Below, piece by piece: positions 16,182-23,584 of a stretch of 29,558 nucleotides of DNA. This DNA comes from Christensenella sp. UBA6345 (GTDB lineage Bacteria; Bacillota; Clostridia; Christensenellales; UBA1242): the NCBI GenBank assembly GCA_002437945.1, contig DJSB01000012.1, positions 1-29,558 of the forward strand, in the 5' to 3' direction. How positions within the stretch are numbered: the first letter of the stretch is position 1; the number at the start of each line of letters is the position of its first letter. Under the pieces are notes generated by a model, which worked only from the letters and a program-made list of their open reading frames with translations, did no database searches and was not told where the DNA came from. The position numbers were made by a program, and so were the translations under genes.

Positions 16182-16586
16182 ATGAGTAGGATATTAGCAA
16201 GAGAAGCCGTTTTTAAATTAACATTCGAGTTATGTTTTCATAAGCCCGAAGATAGTTGCTATTATGAAGAAATACTAAAAGATGAAGACAATAGTTTAGA
16301 CCAAGTAAATATGGAATTTGTTAAAAATATTTATGAAGGCATAGTTGAACATTTTGATGAATTAAAGGATATAGTAAGCAAGAGTATAACAGGTTATACT
16401 ATAGATAGGGTATATAAAGTTGATCTGGCTATTTTAATTGTTGCCACATACGAACTTAAATACTACAAAAAGAATAATATCAATATTGTTGCTAATGAAG
16501 CAGTTGAACTAGCAAAAAAATATAGTACTGAAAAAAGTTATTCTTTTATCAATGCTGTTATAGCCAACATTGCTAAAAATATATGA
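16182..16586 (+). CDS. nusB: transcription antitermination protein NusB
   Basis: All-helical RNA-binding factor that with NusE (S10) binds boxA of rRNA leaders. 134 aa, a usual length. Family features: N-terminal SRILAREAVFKLTFEL, the middle GYTIDRVYKVDLAILIVATYEL and the end NIVANEAVELAKKYSTEKSYSFINAVIANI, which is the highly conserved NEAVELAKxYxxxxSxxFINGVL region with V for L changes. Start ATG follows AAGGAAGAA. The stop overlaps the xseA start as ATGA. Confidence 0.96.
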   Translation: MSRILAREAVFKLTFELCFHKPEDSCYYEEILKDEDNSLDQVNMEFVKNIYEGIVEHFDELKDIVSKSITGYTIDRVYKVDLAILIVATYELKYYKKNNINIVANEAVELAKKYSTEKSYSFINAVIANIAKNI

Positions 16587-17758
16587 TGAGTGAACAATAT
16601 TTAAGTGTAGGACAAGTTAATAATTATATAAAAAATATTTTTGATGCAGAATTTATGCTTCAAAATATTTGTGTATATGGTGAGATTAGTAGTTATAAAA
16701 TTTCTAATAATATAGCATATTTTAATCTTGCAGATGAAACAGGGATTTTGCCCTGTGTTCTTTTTAATGCTAGTAGATTTAATGTGCCTAATATTGGTGA
16801 CACTGTGCTTGTTGTAGGTAGTGTGTTATATTATGTAAAAGGTGGTAAACTATCTTTTAATGCAAATCATATAGCGCCATATGGTAAAGGGTTGTTATAC
16901 GAAAATTTTTTAAAATTGAAAAATGAATTAGAACAAAAAGGTTATTTTGCTAGCGAACATAAAAAACCACTTCCCGAAAGGGTGTCACGTATTGGAGTTG
17001 TTTCCAGTTCTACTGGTGCAGTAATTCAAGATATTATTAATGTTACCACTAGAAGAAATCCTACTGTTGATATTGTTCTGTTTCCTGTAAAGGTTCAAGG
17101 TGTGGGTGCAGAAGAAGAAATTGCTAAAGGAATAAACTTTTTTAGTGAATATGAAGATATTGATGTTGTAATAGTTGCTAGAGGCGGTGGTAGTGCTGAA
17201 GATCTACAGCCTTTTAATACCGAGATTGTTGCGACAGCAACTTATAATTGTAAGAAACCCATTGTTTCTGCTGTAGGACATGAAACAGATTTTACAATTA
17301 TTGATTTTGTTGCTGATTTGCGTGCACCTACTCCATCTGCTGCTGCAGAATGTGTGGTTAATGATATTGGTAATGATTATGCGATGATAGATAACTTATA
17401 TAATTATTGCTACGATAACATAATTGATAAAATATCAGAGTTAACTGATAATAGTAATAAACTACTAGAAAAAATATATTATATTTCTTCAAACATAATA
17501 GAAAAGAATAATAATTTGATTGATAGATTATCAATTAAAATAAATCATAATATTGATGTTGTAGTTACTAAATATCAAAATCAGTTAGATATTTTAAAAA
17601 ATAGACTTGATGGATTAAACCCAGAAATTCCACTTGAAAAAGGTTATGTAAGGGTTGAAAATAATTGTACAACAATAAAATCAAGTAACGATATTTCTAG
17701 TGGGAAACAGTATAATCTAATTTTTGCAGATGGTACTGCAAAGGTTAGGGGAGAGTAA
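16583..17758 (+). CDS. xseA: exodeoxyribonuclease VII large subunit
   Basis: Catalytic subunit of ExoVII, which degrades single-stranded DNA from both ends. 391 aa, near the short end of the family range (E. coli about 456). An N-terminal OB-fold DNA-binding domain (~5-100, VYGEISSYKISNNIAYFNLADETG) precedes the catalytic domain with IGVVSSSTGAVIQDIINVTTRRNP, VIVARGGGSAEDLQPFN and SAVGHETDFTIIDFVADLRAPTPSAAAE. The coiled-coil region (~265-350) is reduced. It overlaps nusB and is followed 2 bp later by xseB. ATG at 16586 is an equally possible start. Confidence 0.97.
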   Translation: MMSEQYLSVGQVNNYIKNIFDAEFMLQNICVYGEISSYKISNNIAYFNLADETGILPCVLFNASRFNVPNIGDTVLVVGSVLYYVKGGKLSFNANHIAPYGKGLLYENFLKLKNELEQKGYFASEHKKPLPERVSRIGVVSSSTGAVIQDIINVTTRRNPTVDIVLFPVKVQGVGAEEEIAKGINFFSEYEDIDVVIVARGGGSAEDLQPFNTEIVATATYNCKKPIVSAVGHETDFTIIDFVADLRAPTPSAAAECVVNDIGNDYAMIDNLYNYCYDNIIDKISELTDNSNKLLEKIYYISSNIIEKNNNLIDRLSIKINHNIDVVVTKYQNQLDILKNRLDGLNPEIPLEKGYVRVENNCTTIKSSNDISSGKQYNLIFADGTAKVRGE

Positions 17759-17760
17759 TT

Positions 17761-17967
17761 ATGAATATAGATGAAAAATTAAAGAAGTTGCAAGAAATTG
17801 CAGATAAATTAGATAAAAATGAAGTTACATTTGAAGAAAGTTTAAAACTGTTTGAAGAGAGTAATCTACTTGTTAAAGAACTTTATGCTCAACTTAATGA
17901 AACGAAAGGAAAAGTTACTATACTAAAACAGGATTTAGATAAATATAAGGAAGAAGGAATTAATTAG
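17761..17967 (+). CDS. xseB: exodeoxyribonuclease VII small subunit
   Basis: 68-aa helical partner that assembles on the coiled coil of XseA. The core EKLKKLQEIADKLDKNEVTFEESLKLFEESNLLVKELYAQL matches the family pattern (LE-x-IV-x-LE-x-G-x-LEESL-x-L-x-EG). The ribosome binding site GGGGAGAG overlaps the xseA end. It lies directly before proS with no space for a promoter between them. Confidence 0.95.
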   Translation: MNIDEKLKKLQEIADKLDKNEVTFEESLKLFEESNLLVKELYAQLNETKGKVTILKQDLDKYKEEGIN

Positions 17968-17969
17968 TT

Positions 17970-19394
17970 ATGAAAAATAAAGCGATTACAGATAGAAATG
18001 TAGATTTTGCTAGATGGTATACTGATGTTGTAAAAGCAGCAAAATTGGCAGAATATTCTAATGTTAAAGGTTGTATTGTGTTTGAACCAAATGGTTATGC
18101 GATTTGGGAGAAAATGCAAAGTGTGTTAGATAGAATGTTTAAAGAAACAGGACACCAAAATGTTTACATGCCTATGTTTATACCAGAAAGTTTGTTAAAG
18201 AAAGAGGGCGAACTTATTAGTGGATTTGCTCCAGAGTGTGCATGGGTTACACAAGGTGGAAATAATAATCTTGAAGAACGTATGGCTGTAAGACCTACAA
18301 GCGAAACTTTGTTTAGTGATTATTATAGTTCAAAAATAAACTCATATCGTGATTTGCCTAAACTCTACAATCAATGGTGTAGTGTTGTTAGATGGGAGAA
18401 AGAAACTAGACCATTCTTGCGTACAAGAGAATTTTTGTGGCAAGAGGGACACACAATTCATGAAACACAAAAAGAAGCGGAAGAAGAAACTTTGCGTATG
18501 CTTAATGTGTATAAAGATTTCTTCCATGATTATTTGGCTATACCTTCAGTTATTGGAAGAAAAACAGAGAAAGAGAAATTTGCTGGGGCAGAGTATACAT
18601 ATACTAATGAAGCACTTATGTATAATGGTGTTGCTTTACAATGTGGCACAAGTCACTATTTTGGACAAAAATTTTCTAAAGCGTATAATATAAAATTTTC
18701 TAATAGAAATAGTCAACAAGAATATGTTTACCAAACATCTTGGGGTACAACTACTCGAATGATTGGTGCTTTGATTATGGTGCATAGTGATGAAAATGGA
18801 TTGGTATTGCCACCACGTATTGCTCCACGTCAAGTTGTTATTGTTCCTATCGGAGCGGACGAAGAAGTTATAACTTTGGCAAAATCTATAAATGAAAAAT
18901 TGAATTCAAATGGTGTAGTTTCTTTTGTAGATTTAACAGAAAAATCTCCAGGCTTTAAATTTGCGGAGCATGAAGTTAATGGTATTCCTGTTCGTATTGA
19001 ACTAGGTAAACGTGATATGGAGAGTGGGGTAGTAACTTTAGCAAGACGTGATACTCGTGAACGTATTACTGTAGATATTAATTGTGATATTGTTAAAGAG
19101 ATTAAAAACTTGCTTGAAGATATTCAGACCAATCTTTATAATAGAGCATTAGAACATAGAAACAGTTTAACATTTGAAGCACATAATCTTGATGAAATGA
19201 GAAATATTATGAATACTCAACCAGGATTTGTTAAAGCAATGTGGTGTGGAGACGAAGCCTGTGAATTAAAGATTAAAGAAATTCGTGGAACAAAATCTAG
19301 ATGTATTTTAGAACATGATGATCCAATTGATGATAAATGTGTAGTCTGTGGAAAGAAAGCAAAACATCTTGTTTTGTGGGGAATTCAATATTAA
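17970..19394 (+). CDS. proS: prolyl-tRNA synthetase, archaeal/eukaryotic-like type
   Basis: Class II synthetase that charges tRNA-Pro. At 474 aa it lacks the INS editing domain found in the ~570-aa bacterial type. Motif 2 is RWEKETRPFLRTREFLWQEGHT, and motif 3 lies around LIMVHSDENGLVLPPRIAP. An anticodon-binding domain follows (~285-390) and then the extra C-terminal zinc-binding domain with four cysteines (CGDEAC...C...CVVCGKKA) and a Tyr end, diagnostic of the ProS type 3 group. In B. subtilis a bacterial-type proS sits between rseP and polC; here the enzyme lies elsewhere and is of the other type. The start is ATG at 17970 with AAGGAA-type sequence upstream. Confidence 0.96.
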   Translation: MKNKAITDRNVDFARWYTDVVKAAKLAEYSNVKGCIVFEPNGYAIWEKMQSVLDRMFKETGHQNVYMPMFIPESLLKKEGELISGFAPECAWVTQGGNNNLEERMAVRPTSETLFSDYYSSKINSYRDLPKLYNQWCSVVRWEKETRPFLRTREFLWQEGHTIHETQKEAEEETLRMLNVYKDFFHDYLAIPSVIGRKTEKEKFAGAEYTYTNEALMYNGVALQCGTSHYFGQKFSKAYNIKFSNRNSQQEYVYQTSWGTTTRMIGALIMVHSDENGLVLPPRIAPRQVVIVPIGADEEVITLAKSINEKLNSNGVVSFVDLTEKSPGFKFAEHEVNGIPVRIELGKRDMESGVVTLARRDTRERITVDINCDIVKEIKNLLEDIQTNLYNRALEHRNSLTFEAHNLDEMRNIMNTQPGFVKAMWCGDEACELKIKEIRGTKSRCILEHDDPIDDKCVVCGKKAKHLVLWGIQY

Positions 19395-19469
19395 AATTAT
19401 ATTGTATTTATATGCAGAGTAGGGAAGTTTGTATAAATTGACCAAACTTAAAATTTATAAAAATATAGA

Positions 19470-19514
19470 AAAAATAAGAATAGTTGTAATAAATTTATAA
19501 CTATTCTTATTTTT
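19470..19514 (+). terminator. intrinsic terminator after proS
   Basis: AAAAATAAGAATAGTT (19470-19485) and AACTATTCTTATTTTT (19499-19514) form a perfect 16-bp, A/T-rich stem with a 13-nt loop and a terminal T run. The interval 19395-19730 otherwise holds the argR operator-promoter region. Confidence 0.75.
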
Positions 19515-19547
19515 ATGCATAAGTAAAAAATGGCTTAATTAAGCCAC

Positions 19548-19574
19548 TGAATAATTATGCAGAATAATTATGCA
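19548..19574 (+). promoter_or_regulatory. tandem ARG-box-like operator upstream of argR
   Basis: A perfect 13-bp tandem repeat of GAATAATTATGCA (19549-19561 and 19562-19574). The first copy with its preceding T, TGAATAATTATGCA, matches the ArgR half-site palindrome TGAATAATTATTCA at 13 of 14 bases. Centre-to-centre spacing is only 13 bp, shorter than the spacing of ordinary paired ARG boxes. Confidence 0.5.
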
Positions 19575-19624
19575 AACCACAATTTATAATTATAAATATT
19601 TGTGAATAAAAATAAAAAATAAAA

Positions 19625-19638
19625 TGTATAAATATTCA
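19625..19638 (+). promoter_or_regulatory. ARG box upstream of the argR promoter
   Basis: TGTATAAATATTCA matches the ARG-box pattern TGnATAnnTATnCA and lies 9 bp before the -35 element. With the weaker sites at 19648-19661 and 19668-19681 it suggests autoregulation by ArgR. Confidence 0.55.
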
Positions 19639-19646
19639 AAATATAC

Positions 19647-19675
19647 TTGCATAAAAAATTATCGTGTTGTATAAT
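19647..19675 (+). promoter_or_regulatory. sigma-A promoter of argR
   Basis: TTGCAT (19647-19652), a 17-bp spacer and a perfect TATAAT (19670-19675). ARG-box-like sequences TGCATAAAAAATTA and TGTATAATTATGTT lie over the -35 and -10 elements, so ArgR binding would block polymerase. Confidence 0.75.
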
Positions 19676-19730
19676 TATGTTGCTTGAAAATTTTAAGCAT
19701 GTATAAAAATTTACAAAAGGGATAATTTGT

Positions 19731-20189
19731 ATGGCTAGAAATTCACGTCAATCAAAAATATTAGAATTAATATCTGCTAAAGAGATAGAGACACAAGAAG
19801 AACTTGTTGCTGAATTACGTGCTGCTAACTTTGATGTTACACAGGCTACTATCAGTAGAGATATTAAGGAACTTGGTCTTATAAAGATTTTGTCTGATTC
19901 TAAAAAATATAAGTATGCTATTGTTGGTACTACAAATCAGGCTGTATCTAATAAGTTTATTAATATTTTTAAAGAATGTGTAATTTCTGTTAAAAATGCT
20001 ATGAACTTGGTTGTCCTTAAGACTTTAAAAGGCACTGCTAATATGGTTAGTAATTGTATTGACCAATTATCATTAAATACAGTTTTAGGTTGTACATATG
20101 GTGATGATACTGTTATGGTGATTACTGCAGATATTGAAGATGCATATATGGTACAAGAAAAAATTAATGAAGTATTAATGGCCGGCTAA
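19731..20189 (+). CDS. argR: arginine repressor ArgR/AhrC
   Basis: Arginine-responsive hexameric regulator. 152 aa, the standard size. The N-terminal winged helix (~1-70) has SRQSKILELISAKEIETQEELVAELRAANFDVTQATISRDIKELGLIK, the family signature ending in SRDIKELGL. The C-terminal arginine-binding and oligomerisation domain carries LGCTYGDDTVMVI, equal to the GTIAGDDTI motif. In many Firmicutes argR lies next to recN, as here; it may also control DNA-related neighbours or be a passenger. The start follows AAAGGGAT. No arginine metabolism gene is in the window. Confidence 0.96.
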   Translation: MARNSRQSKILELISAKEIETQEELVAELRAANFDVTQATISRDIKELGLIKILSDSKKYKYAIVGTTNQAVSNKFINIFKECVISVKNAMNLVVLKTLKGTANMVSNCIDQLSLNTVLGCTYGDDTVMVITADIEDAYMVQEKINEVLMAG

Positions 20190-20224
20190 TTATTTATAGT
20201 CTATAAAGAGTTTTAAATGAATTT

Positions 20225-20255
20225 AAACACGCAGTAATGTGTGTTTTCTTTTTTT
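20225..20255 (+). terminator. intrinsic terminator after argR
   Basis: AAACACGC (20225-20232) pairs with GTGTGTTT (20239-20246) with one G-U pair and a 6-nt loop, followed by TCTTTTTTT. Confidence 0.75.
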
Positions 20256-20301
20256 GTTAAACACTATTATATAATATTCTTGTATAATTAAATTATTATA
20301 A

Positions 20302-20330
20302 TTGTTATTTTGATAAAAGTTTGGTAAAAT
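20302..20330 (+). promoter_or_regulatory. possible recN promoter
   Basis: TTGTTA (20302-20307), a 17-bp spacer and TAAAAT (20325-20330). The start would lie near 20337, just before the recN ribosome binding site. An overlapping pair, TTGATA (20310) with TATATA (20332), is less well placed because it leaves almost no leader. I saw no LexA-type box. Confidence 0.4.
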
Positions 20331-20353
20331 GTATATATAATTTTGGAGATAAT

Positions 20354-22060
20354 ATGATTACTAGTCTAAAGATAAATAATATTGCTTTAATAGAAGAGAG
20401 TCTTATTAAGTTTGGCTCTGGATTTAATGTTCTTACTGGCGAAACTGGTGCTGGTAAAAGTATCATAATAGATTCGTTGAGTTTTGTTTTGGGGAGTAAG
20501 GCTGACAAAACACTTATAAAGACAGGTAAAGATTTTGCACGTGTAGAAGTCGTGTTTGATTTGCCAATCCTTAATGATGGAATAGTAGACTTCTTTTCAA
20601 GTATAAACCTTGAACCAGAAAATACTATAATTATTAGTCGTTATTATAATTTGGCTGGTAAAAATGAAATTAGAGTTAATGGTGAAGCAGTTACTTTATC
20701 AATGCTTAAAAAATTAACAATTAATCTTGTTGATATTCATGGTCAGCATGACCATCAAGCCTTGCTAGATGTTAAAAATCATATTAAAATCATCGATTCA
20801 CTTAATCCTAAAATTGATAGTATAAAAGAACAGTTAAAAATTCATATTGACAAAGTAAAAGATATTAATAATCAAATTGCTGATTTGGGTGGAGAAGGGG
20901 AAGATAAACAACATAACATTCAACTCTTACAGCATGAAATCAATGAAATTGAAATGGCTGAACTAAAAGAAGGAGAAGAAGAACAACTTTTATCTAGACG
21001 TAAGTACTATGCCAATTCGGAAAAAATATCTAAAAATCTTAATGATGCATATGGTTATCTTATGGGTAACGAAGGCGGTATGGTTAATCAATTAAAAAGT
21101 GCTTCATATAGCCTTGGTTTGATAAGTGACATAGTACCGGAAATTGCACAATTAAAGGAACGTGTTAATAGTGCTATGTATGAGTTAAGTGATATTACTG
21201 ACTCCATTAACGACTTGATTGCTGGTACTGATTATGATGAAGATGAAGTAAATCAACTTGAAGAACGTTTAGATTTGATAAAAGACCTTAAACGTAAGTA
21301 TGGTAATAATGTAAGGGATATTTTTGAATATTTAGAAAAAATAAAAAATAAACTTGATAATTTGCTTAATTCGGAACAGGCTCTTATTAAACTTAATACA
21401 TTAAAGAAATCCGAACTTAAACAAATTTTTGATTTATGTCAAACTCTTACTAACTTACGTAAAGAAATTGGTGAAAGTATTAAAAACAAACTTTTATCTG
21501 AACTTAAATGTTTAGGTATTAAAAATGGACAATTTGAAGTTGTATTTAATAATGATTATTCGCTTGAAAATATAGAAAAATGTGCTACGTATAACGGTGC
21601 GGATAATTTAGAGTTTATGTTTAGTGCTAATGCCGGTATTGAATTAAGACCTTTATCAAAGATAATTTCTGGTGGCGAAATGAGTAGATTTATGCTTGCG
21701 TTTAAATGTGTTATTCAGGATAATAGCGGTATAAAAACTTTGGTGTTTGATGAGATAGATACTGGTATCGGTGGTATGATTGGTGCTGAAGTAGGCAAAA
21801 AGATTGTTTCTATTTCTAAATATAATCAGGTAATTTGTATTACTCATTTGGCTCAAATTGCAAGTTTTGCTGATAATAATTATCTTATAGAAAAAACAAC
21901 TGATAATAACTATACAACTTCTTCCATTAAGTTACTTGATGAAGAACAGAAAGTAAAAGAAATTACTCGAATGTTGGGGCTTAATGCAGGTGAAAATGCT
22001 ACTAATAGTGCTCGTGATTTAATTAATGACGCTATAAATTATAAGCAAAGTTTAAAATAG
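20354..22060 (+). CDS. recN: DNA repair protein RecN
   Basis: SMC-like ATPase that acts early at double-strand breaks. 568 aa, a normal length. Walker A is in TGETGAGKSIIIDSLSF near residue 35; the ABC signature is ISGGEMSRFMLAFK, and Walker B is LVFDEIDTGIGG. GQHDHQALLD in the N-terminal head is also typical. The middle (~155-370) is a coiled coil shorter than in SMC. ATG at 20354 is preferred: GGAG lies 5 bases upstream and MITSLKINNIALIEE is the usual RecN start. The frame can be extended to 20321, without support. The order argR-recN-spoIVB-spo0A is conserved in spore-formers. Confidence 0.97.
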   Translation: MITSLKINNIALIEESLIKFGSGFNVLTGETGAGKSIIIDSLSFVLGSKADKTLIKTGKDFARVEVVFDLPILNDGIVDFFSSINLEPENTIIISRYYNLAGKNEIRVNGEAVTLSMLKKLTINLVDIHGQHDHQALLDVKNHIKIIDSLNPKIDSIKEQLKIHIDKVKDINNQIADLGGEGEDKQHNIQLLQHEINEIEMAELKEGEEEQLLSRRKYYANSEKISKNLNDAYGYLMGNEGGMVNQLKSASYSLGLISDIVPEIAQLKERVNSAMYELSDITDSINDLIAGTDYDEDEVNQLEERLDLIKDLKRKYGNNVRDIFEYLEKIKNKLDNLLNSEQALIKLNTLKKSELKQIFDLCQTLTNLRKEIGESIKNKLLSELKCLGIKNGQFEVVFNNDYSLENIEKCATYNGADNLEFMFSANAGIELRPLSKIISGGEMSRFMLAFKCVIQDNSGIKTLVFDEIDTGIGGMIGAEVGKKIVSISKYNQVICITHLAQIASFADNNYLIEKTTDNNYTTSSIKLLDEEQKVKEITRMLGLNAGENATNSARDLINDAINYKQSLK

Positions 22061-22093
22061 AATTTATTTCCAGTATAAAAAATTTATATTTAT

Positions 22094-22125
22094 AAAAACT
22101 ACTTTTGATTAGGAGTAGTTTTTTT
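22094..22125 (+). terminator. terminator-like hairpin of recN that includes the spoIVB ribosome binding site
   Basis: AAAAACTACT (22094-22103) and AGTAGTTTTT (22114-22123) form a perfect 10-bp stem followed by T, typical of an intrinsic terminator. The spoIVB Shine-Dalgarno sequence AGGAG (22111-22115) lies partly in the loop and partly in the right arm. Confidence 0.65.
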
Positions 22126-23331
22126 ATGAAACAAAAGTATAAATATTGGCTTTTTGTGGTCATATTTTTAATATTTGTTATGCTATGTTGTTTAGTGCCA
22201 TATAGAGATATTATGCTATTAAATGACAACGATTACATAACTCAAGAAGAGTATAATAAGTTGCTTGCTAGTACTGGTTTTGTTAAAGCAAAATCAGTTT
22301 TTGCTGGTGGCAATGAAGATTTGATTAATGAGTATGTTATAAAGTTTAAATTATTTAATTTGTTTAATATAAAAAACTTAAAGGTAAATGTAGTAAAATC
22401 AGACGAAGTACTTTTGGGTGGAGATTGTATTGGTTTGAATTTAAAAAGTAAAGGTGTGATTATTGTGGGTAGTAATTACATAATTACTAAAAATGGGAAT
22501 ATTAATCCCATGCAAGAATCAGGGCTTAATAATGGAGATATAATACTTAAACTTAATGATGAAAATATTAATTCTTTAGATGATATTAAAAAAGTATTAG
22601 ATAATAGTAATGGAGATTCTTTAACGGTGACTGCAAAAAGAGATGGTAACATATTTACTACTTCTATAAAGCCACAATGGGATATTCAAACACGTAGTTA
22701 TAAATTGGGTATTTGGATTAGAGATGATGCTATGGGTGTAGGAACATTAACATTTGTAAATCCAGACAATCATAGATTTGCTTCGTTAGGGCATGCAATT
22801 ACCGATTCGGATACCAATCAAATATTTGAAGTGAGCAATGGCGAAGTTTATAAAGCCAATGTTGTAGGTGTGAAAAAAGGGAAACGTGGTTCACCAGGTG
22901 AAATATTAGGGTTTTTCATGCAAGGGCGAGATGAACAAGGTACTGTTGATAAAAATTGTGATTATGGAGTATATGGATATTTGAATCCAGATTCGTTATT
23001 AGTTTTGGGTAAATCGCGAATTAAAGTAGGTGGAAAACTAACTGCCAAACCAGGTAAAGCAAGTATTTTGTGCTGTGTAGACGGGGAGACTATAGAAGAA
23101 TATAGTATAGAATTAATAAAAACTAATTATCAGATTGGTGCTAAAAGTAAAAATATGGTTATTAAAATAACAGATCCTAGACTTATAGAAAAAACGGGTG
23201 GAATTATTCAAGGAATGAGTGGTAGTCCAATTATTCAAGATGGTAAACTTATAGGTGCGGTTACTCATGTGTTTGTTAATGATGCAACAAAAGGTTTTGG
23301 GTTATATTTAGACTTTATGATTAATGAATAG
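22126..23331 (+). CDS. spoIVB: SpoIVB, S55 family sporulation signalling serine protease
   Basis: Made in the forespore in known spore-formers, secreted into the inter-membrane space, where it cleaves SpoIVFA to release pro-sigma-K processing. 401 aa against about 426 in B. subtilis. N-terminal membrane anchor (WLFVVIFLIFVMLCCLVP), PDZ domain (~105-185, VIIVGSNYIITKNGNINPM...) and C-terminal S55 peptidase. Catalytic candidates are H223 (SLGHAITD), D350 (ITDPRL) and S365 (GMSGSP). Their separations (127 and 15 residues) match H236, D363 and S378 of the B. subtilis protein. ATG at 22126 follows AGGAG by 10 bases. It is followed by its own terminator. Confidence 0.96.
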   Translation: MKQKYKYWLFVVIFLIFVMLCCLVPYRDIMLLNDNDYITQEEYNKLLASTGFVKAKSVFAGGNEDLINEYVIKFKLFNLFNIKNLKVNVVKSDEVLLGGDCIGLNLKSKGVIIVGSNYIITKNGNINPMQESGLNNGDIILKLNDENINSLDDIKKVLDNSNGDSLTVTAKRDGNIFTTSIKPQWDIQTRSYKLGIWIRDDAMGVGTLTFVNPDNHRFASLGHAITDSDTNQIFEVSNGEVYKANVVGVKKGKRGSPGEILGFFMQGRDEQGTVDKNCDYGVYGYLNPDSLLVLGKSRIKVGGKLTAKPGKASILCCVDGETIEEYSIELIKTNYQIGAKSKNMVIKITDPRLIEKTGGIIQGMSGSPIIQDGKLIGAVTHVFVNDATKGFGLYLDFMINE

Positions 23332-23340
23332 ATATAATTT

Positions 23341-23370
23341 GTCGTGCAAATTTCTTGCACGGCTTTTTAT
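23341..23370 (+). terminator. intrinsic terminator after spoIVB
   Basis: GTCGTGCAA (23341-23349) pairs with TTGCACGGC (23355-23363), nine pairs with one G-U, around a 5-nt loop, followed by TTTTTATTTATT. Confidence 0.9.
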
Positions 23371-23455
23371 TTATTAACGATTTAAGTATTTTTATGATTT
23401 TTATAATTCAAAAAATATTACATTTTATTCAAAAAATGTTAAAAATATCGTATCC

Positions 23456-23485
23456 AATTGTACAAATTGTAGAAAATTGTACAAA
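23456..23485 (+). repeat. paired AATTGTACAAA direct repeats upstream of spo0A
   Basis: AATTGTACAAA occurs at 23456-23466 and again at 23475-23485, a 19-bp period that is close to two helical turns. Each contains the palindrome TTGTACAA. They lie about 50-80 bp before the likely transcription start, where an activator could bind. A third copy on the opposite strand lies at 27172-27179. Confidence 0.5.
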
Positions 23486-23520
23486 ATCTTGCAAAATAAG
23501 TAGATTTATTTTTTAATAAC

Positions 23521-23529
23521 TGCTATACT
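23521..23529 (+). promoter_or_regulatory. extended -10 promoter of spo0A
   Basis: TGCTATACT forms an extended -10; the -35 position at 17-bp spacing (TAGATT) is a poor match, so the promoter may need an activator. No clear sigma-H promoter was found. Confidence 0.45.
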
Positions 23530-23541
23530 AAACACATATTT

Positions 23542-23548
23542 TGTCAAA
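23542..23548 (+). promoter_or_regulatory. 0A-box-like site in the spo0A leader
   Basis: TGTCAAA within TTTTGTCAAAAGG matches the Spo0A box TGTCGAA at 6 of 7 bases. It lies between the -10 element and the ribosome binding site, a place for autorepression. Confidence 0.4.
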
Positions 23549-23560
23549 AGGGGGATTTTG

Positions 23561-23584
23561 ATGCAATATGAAAGAAAATATTAA
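23561..23584 (+). other. seven-codon upstream ORF overlapping the spo0A start
   Basis: GGGGG at 23550-23554 lies at the ideal 6-base distance from an ATG at 23561 that encodes MQYERKY and ends at TAA 23582-23584. The spo0A ATG at 23568 is in another frame and 13 bases from the same site. The small ORF may couple or limit spo0A translation. Confidence 0.35.

Noticed and set aside
19549..19574. Tandem 13-bp repeat as a possible CRISPR or iteron array
   Set aside because: Only two copies without spacers, next to a promoter; the ARG-box match explains it better. An origin was not supported by any DnaA-box cluster that I noticed.
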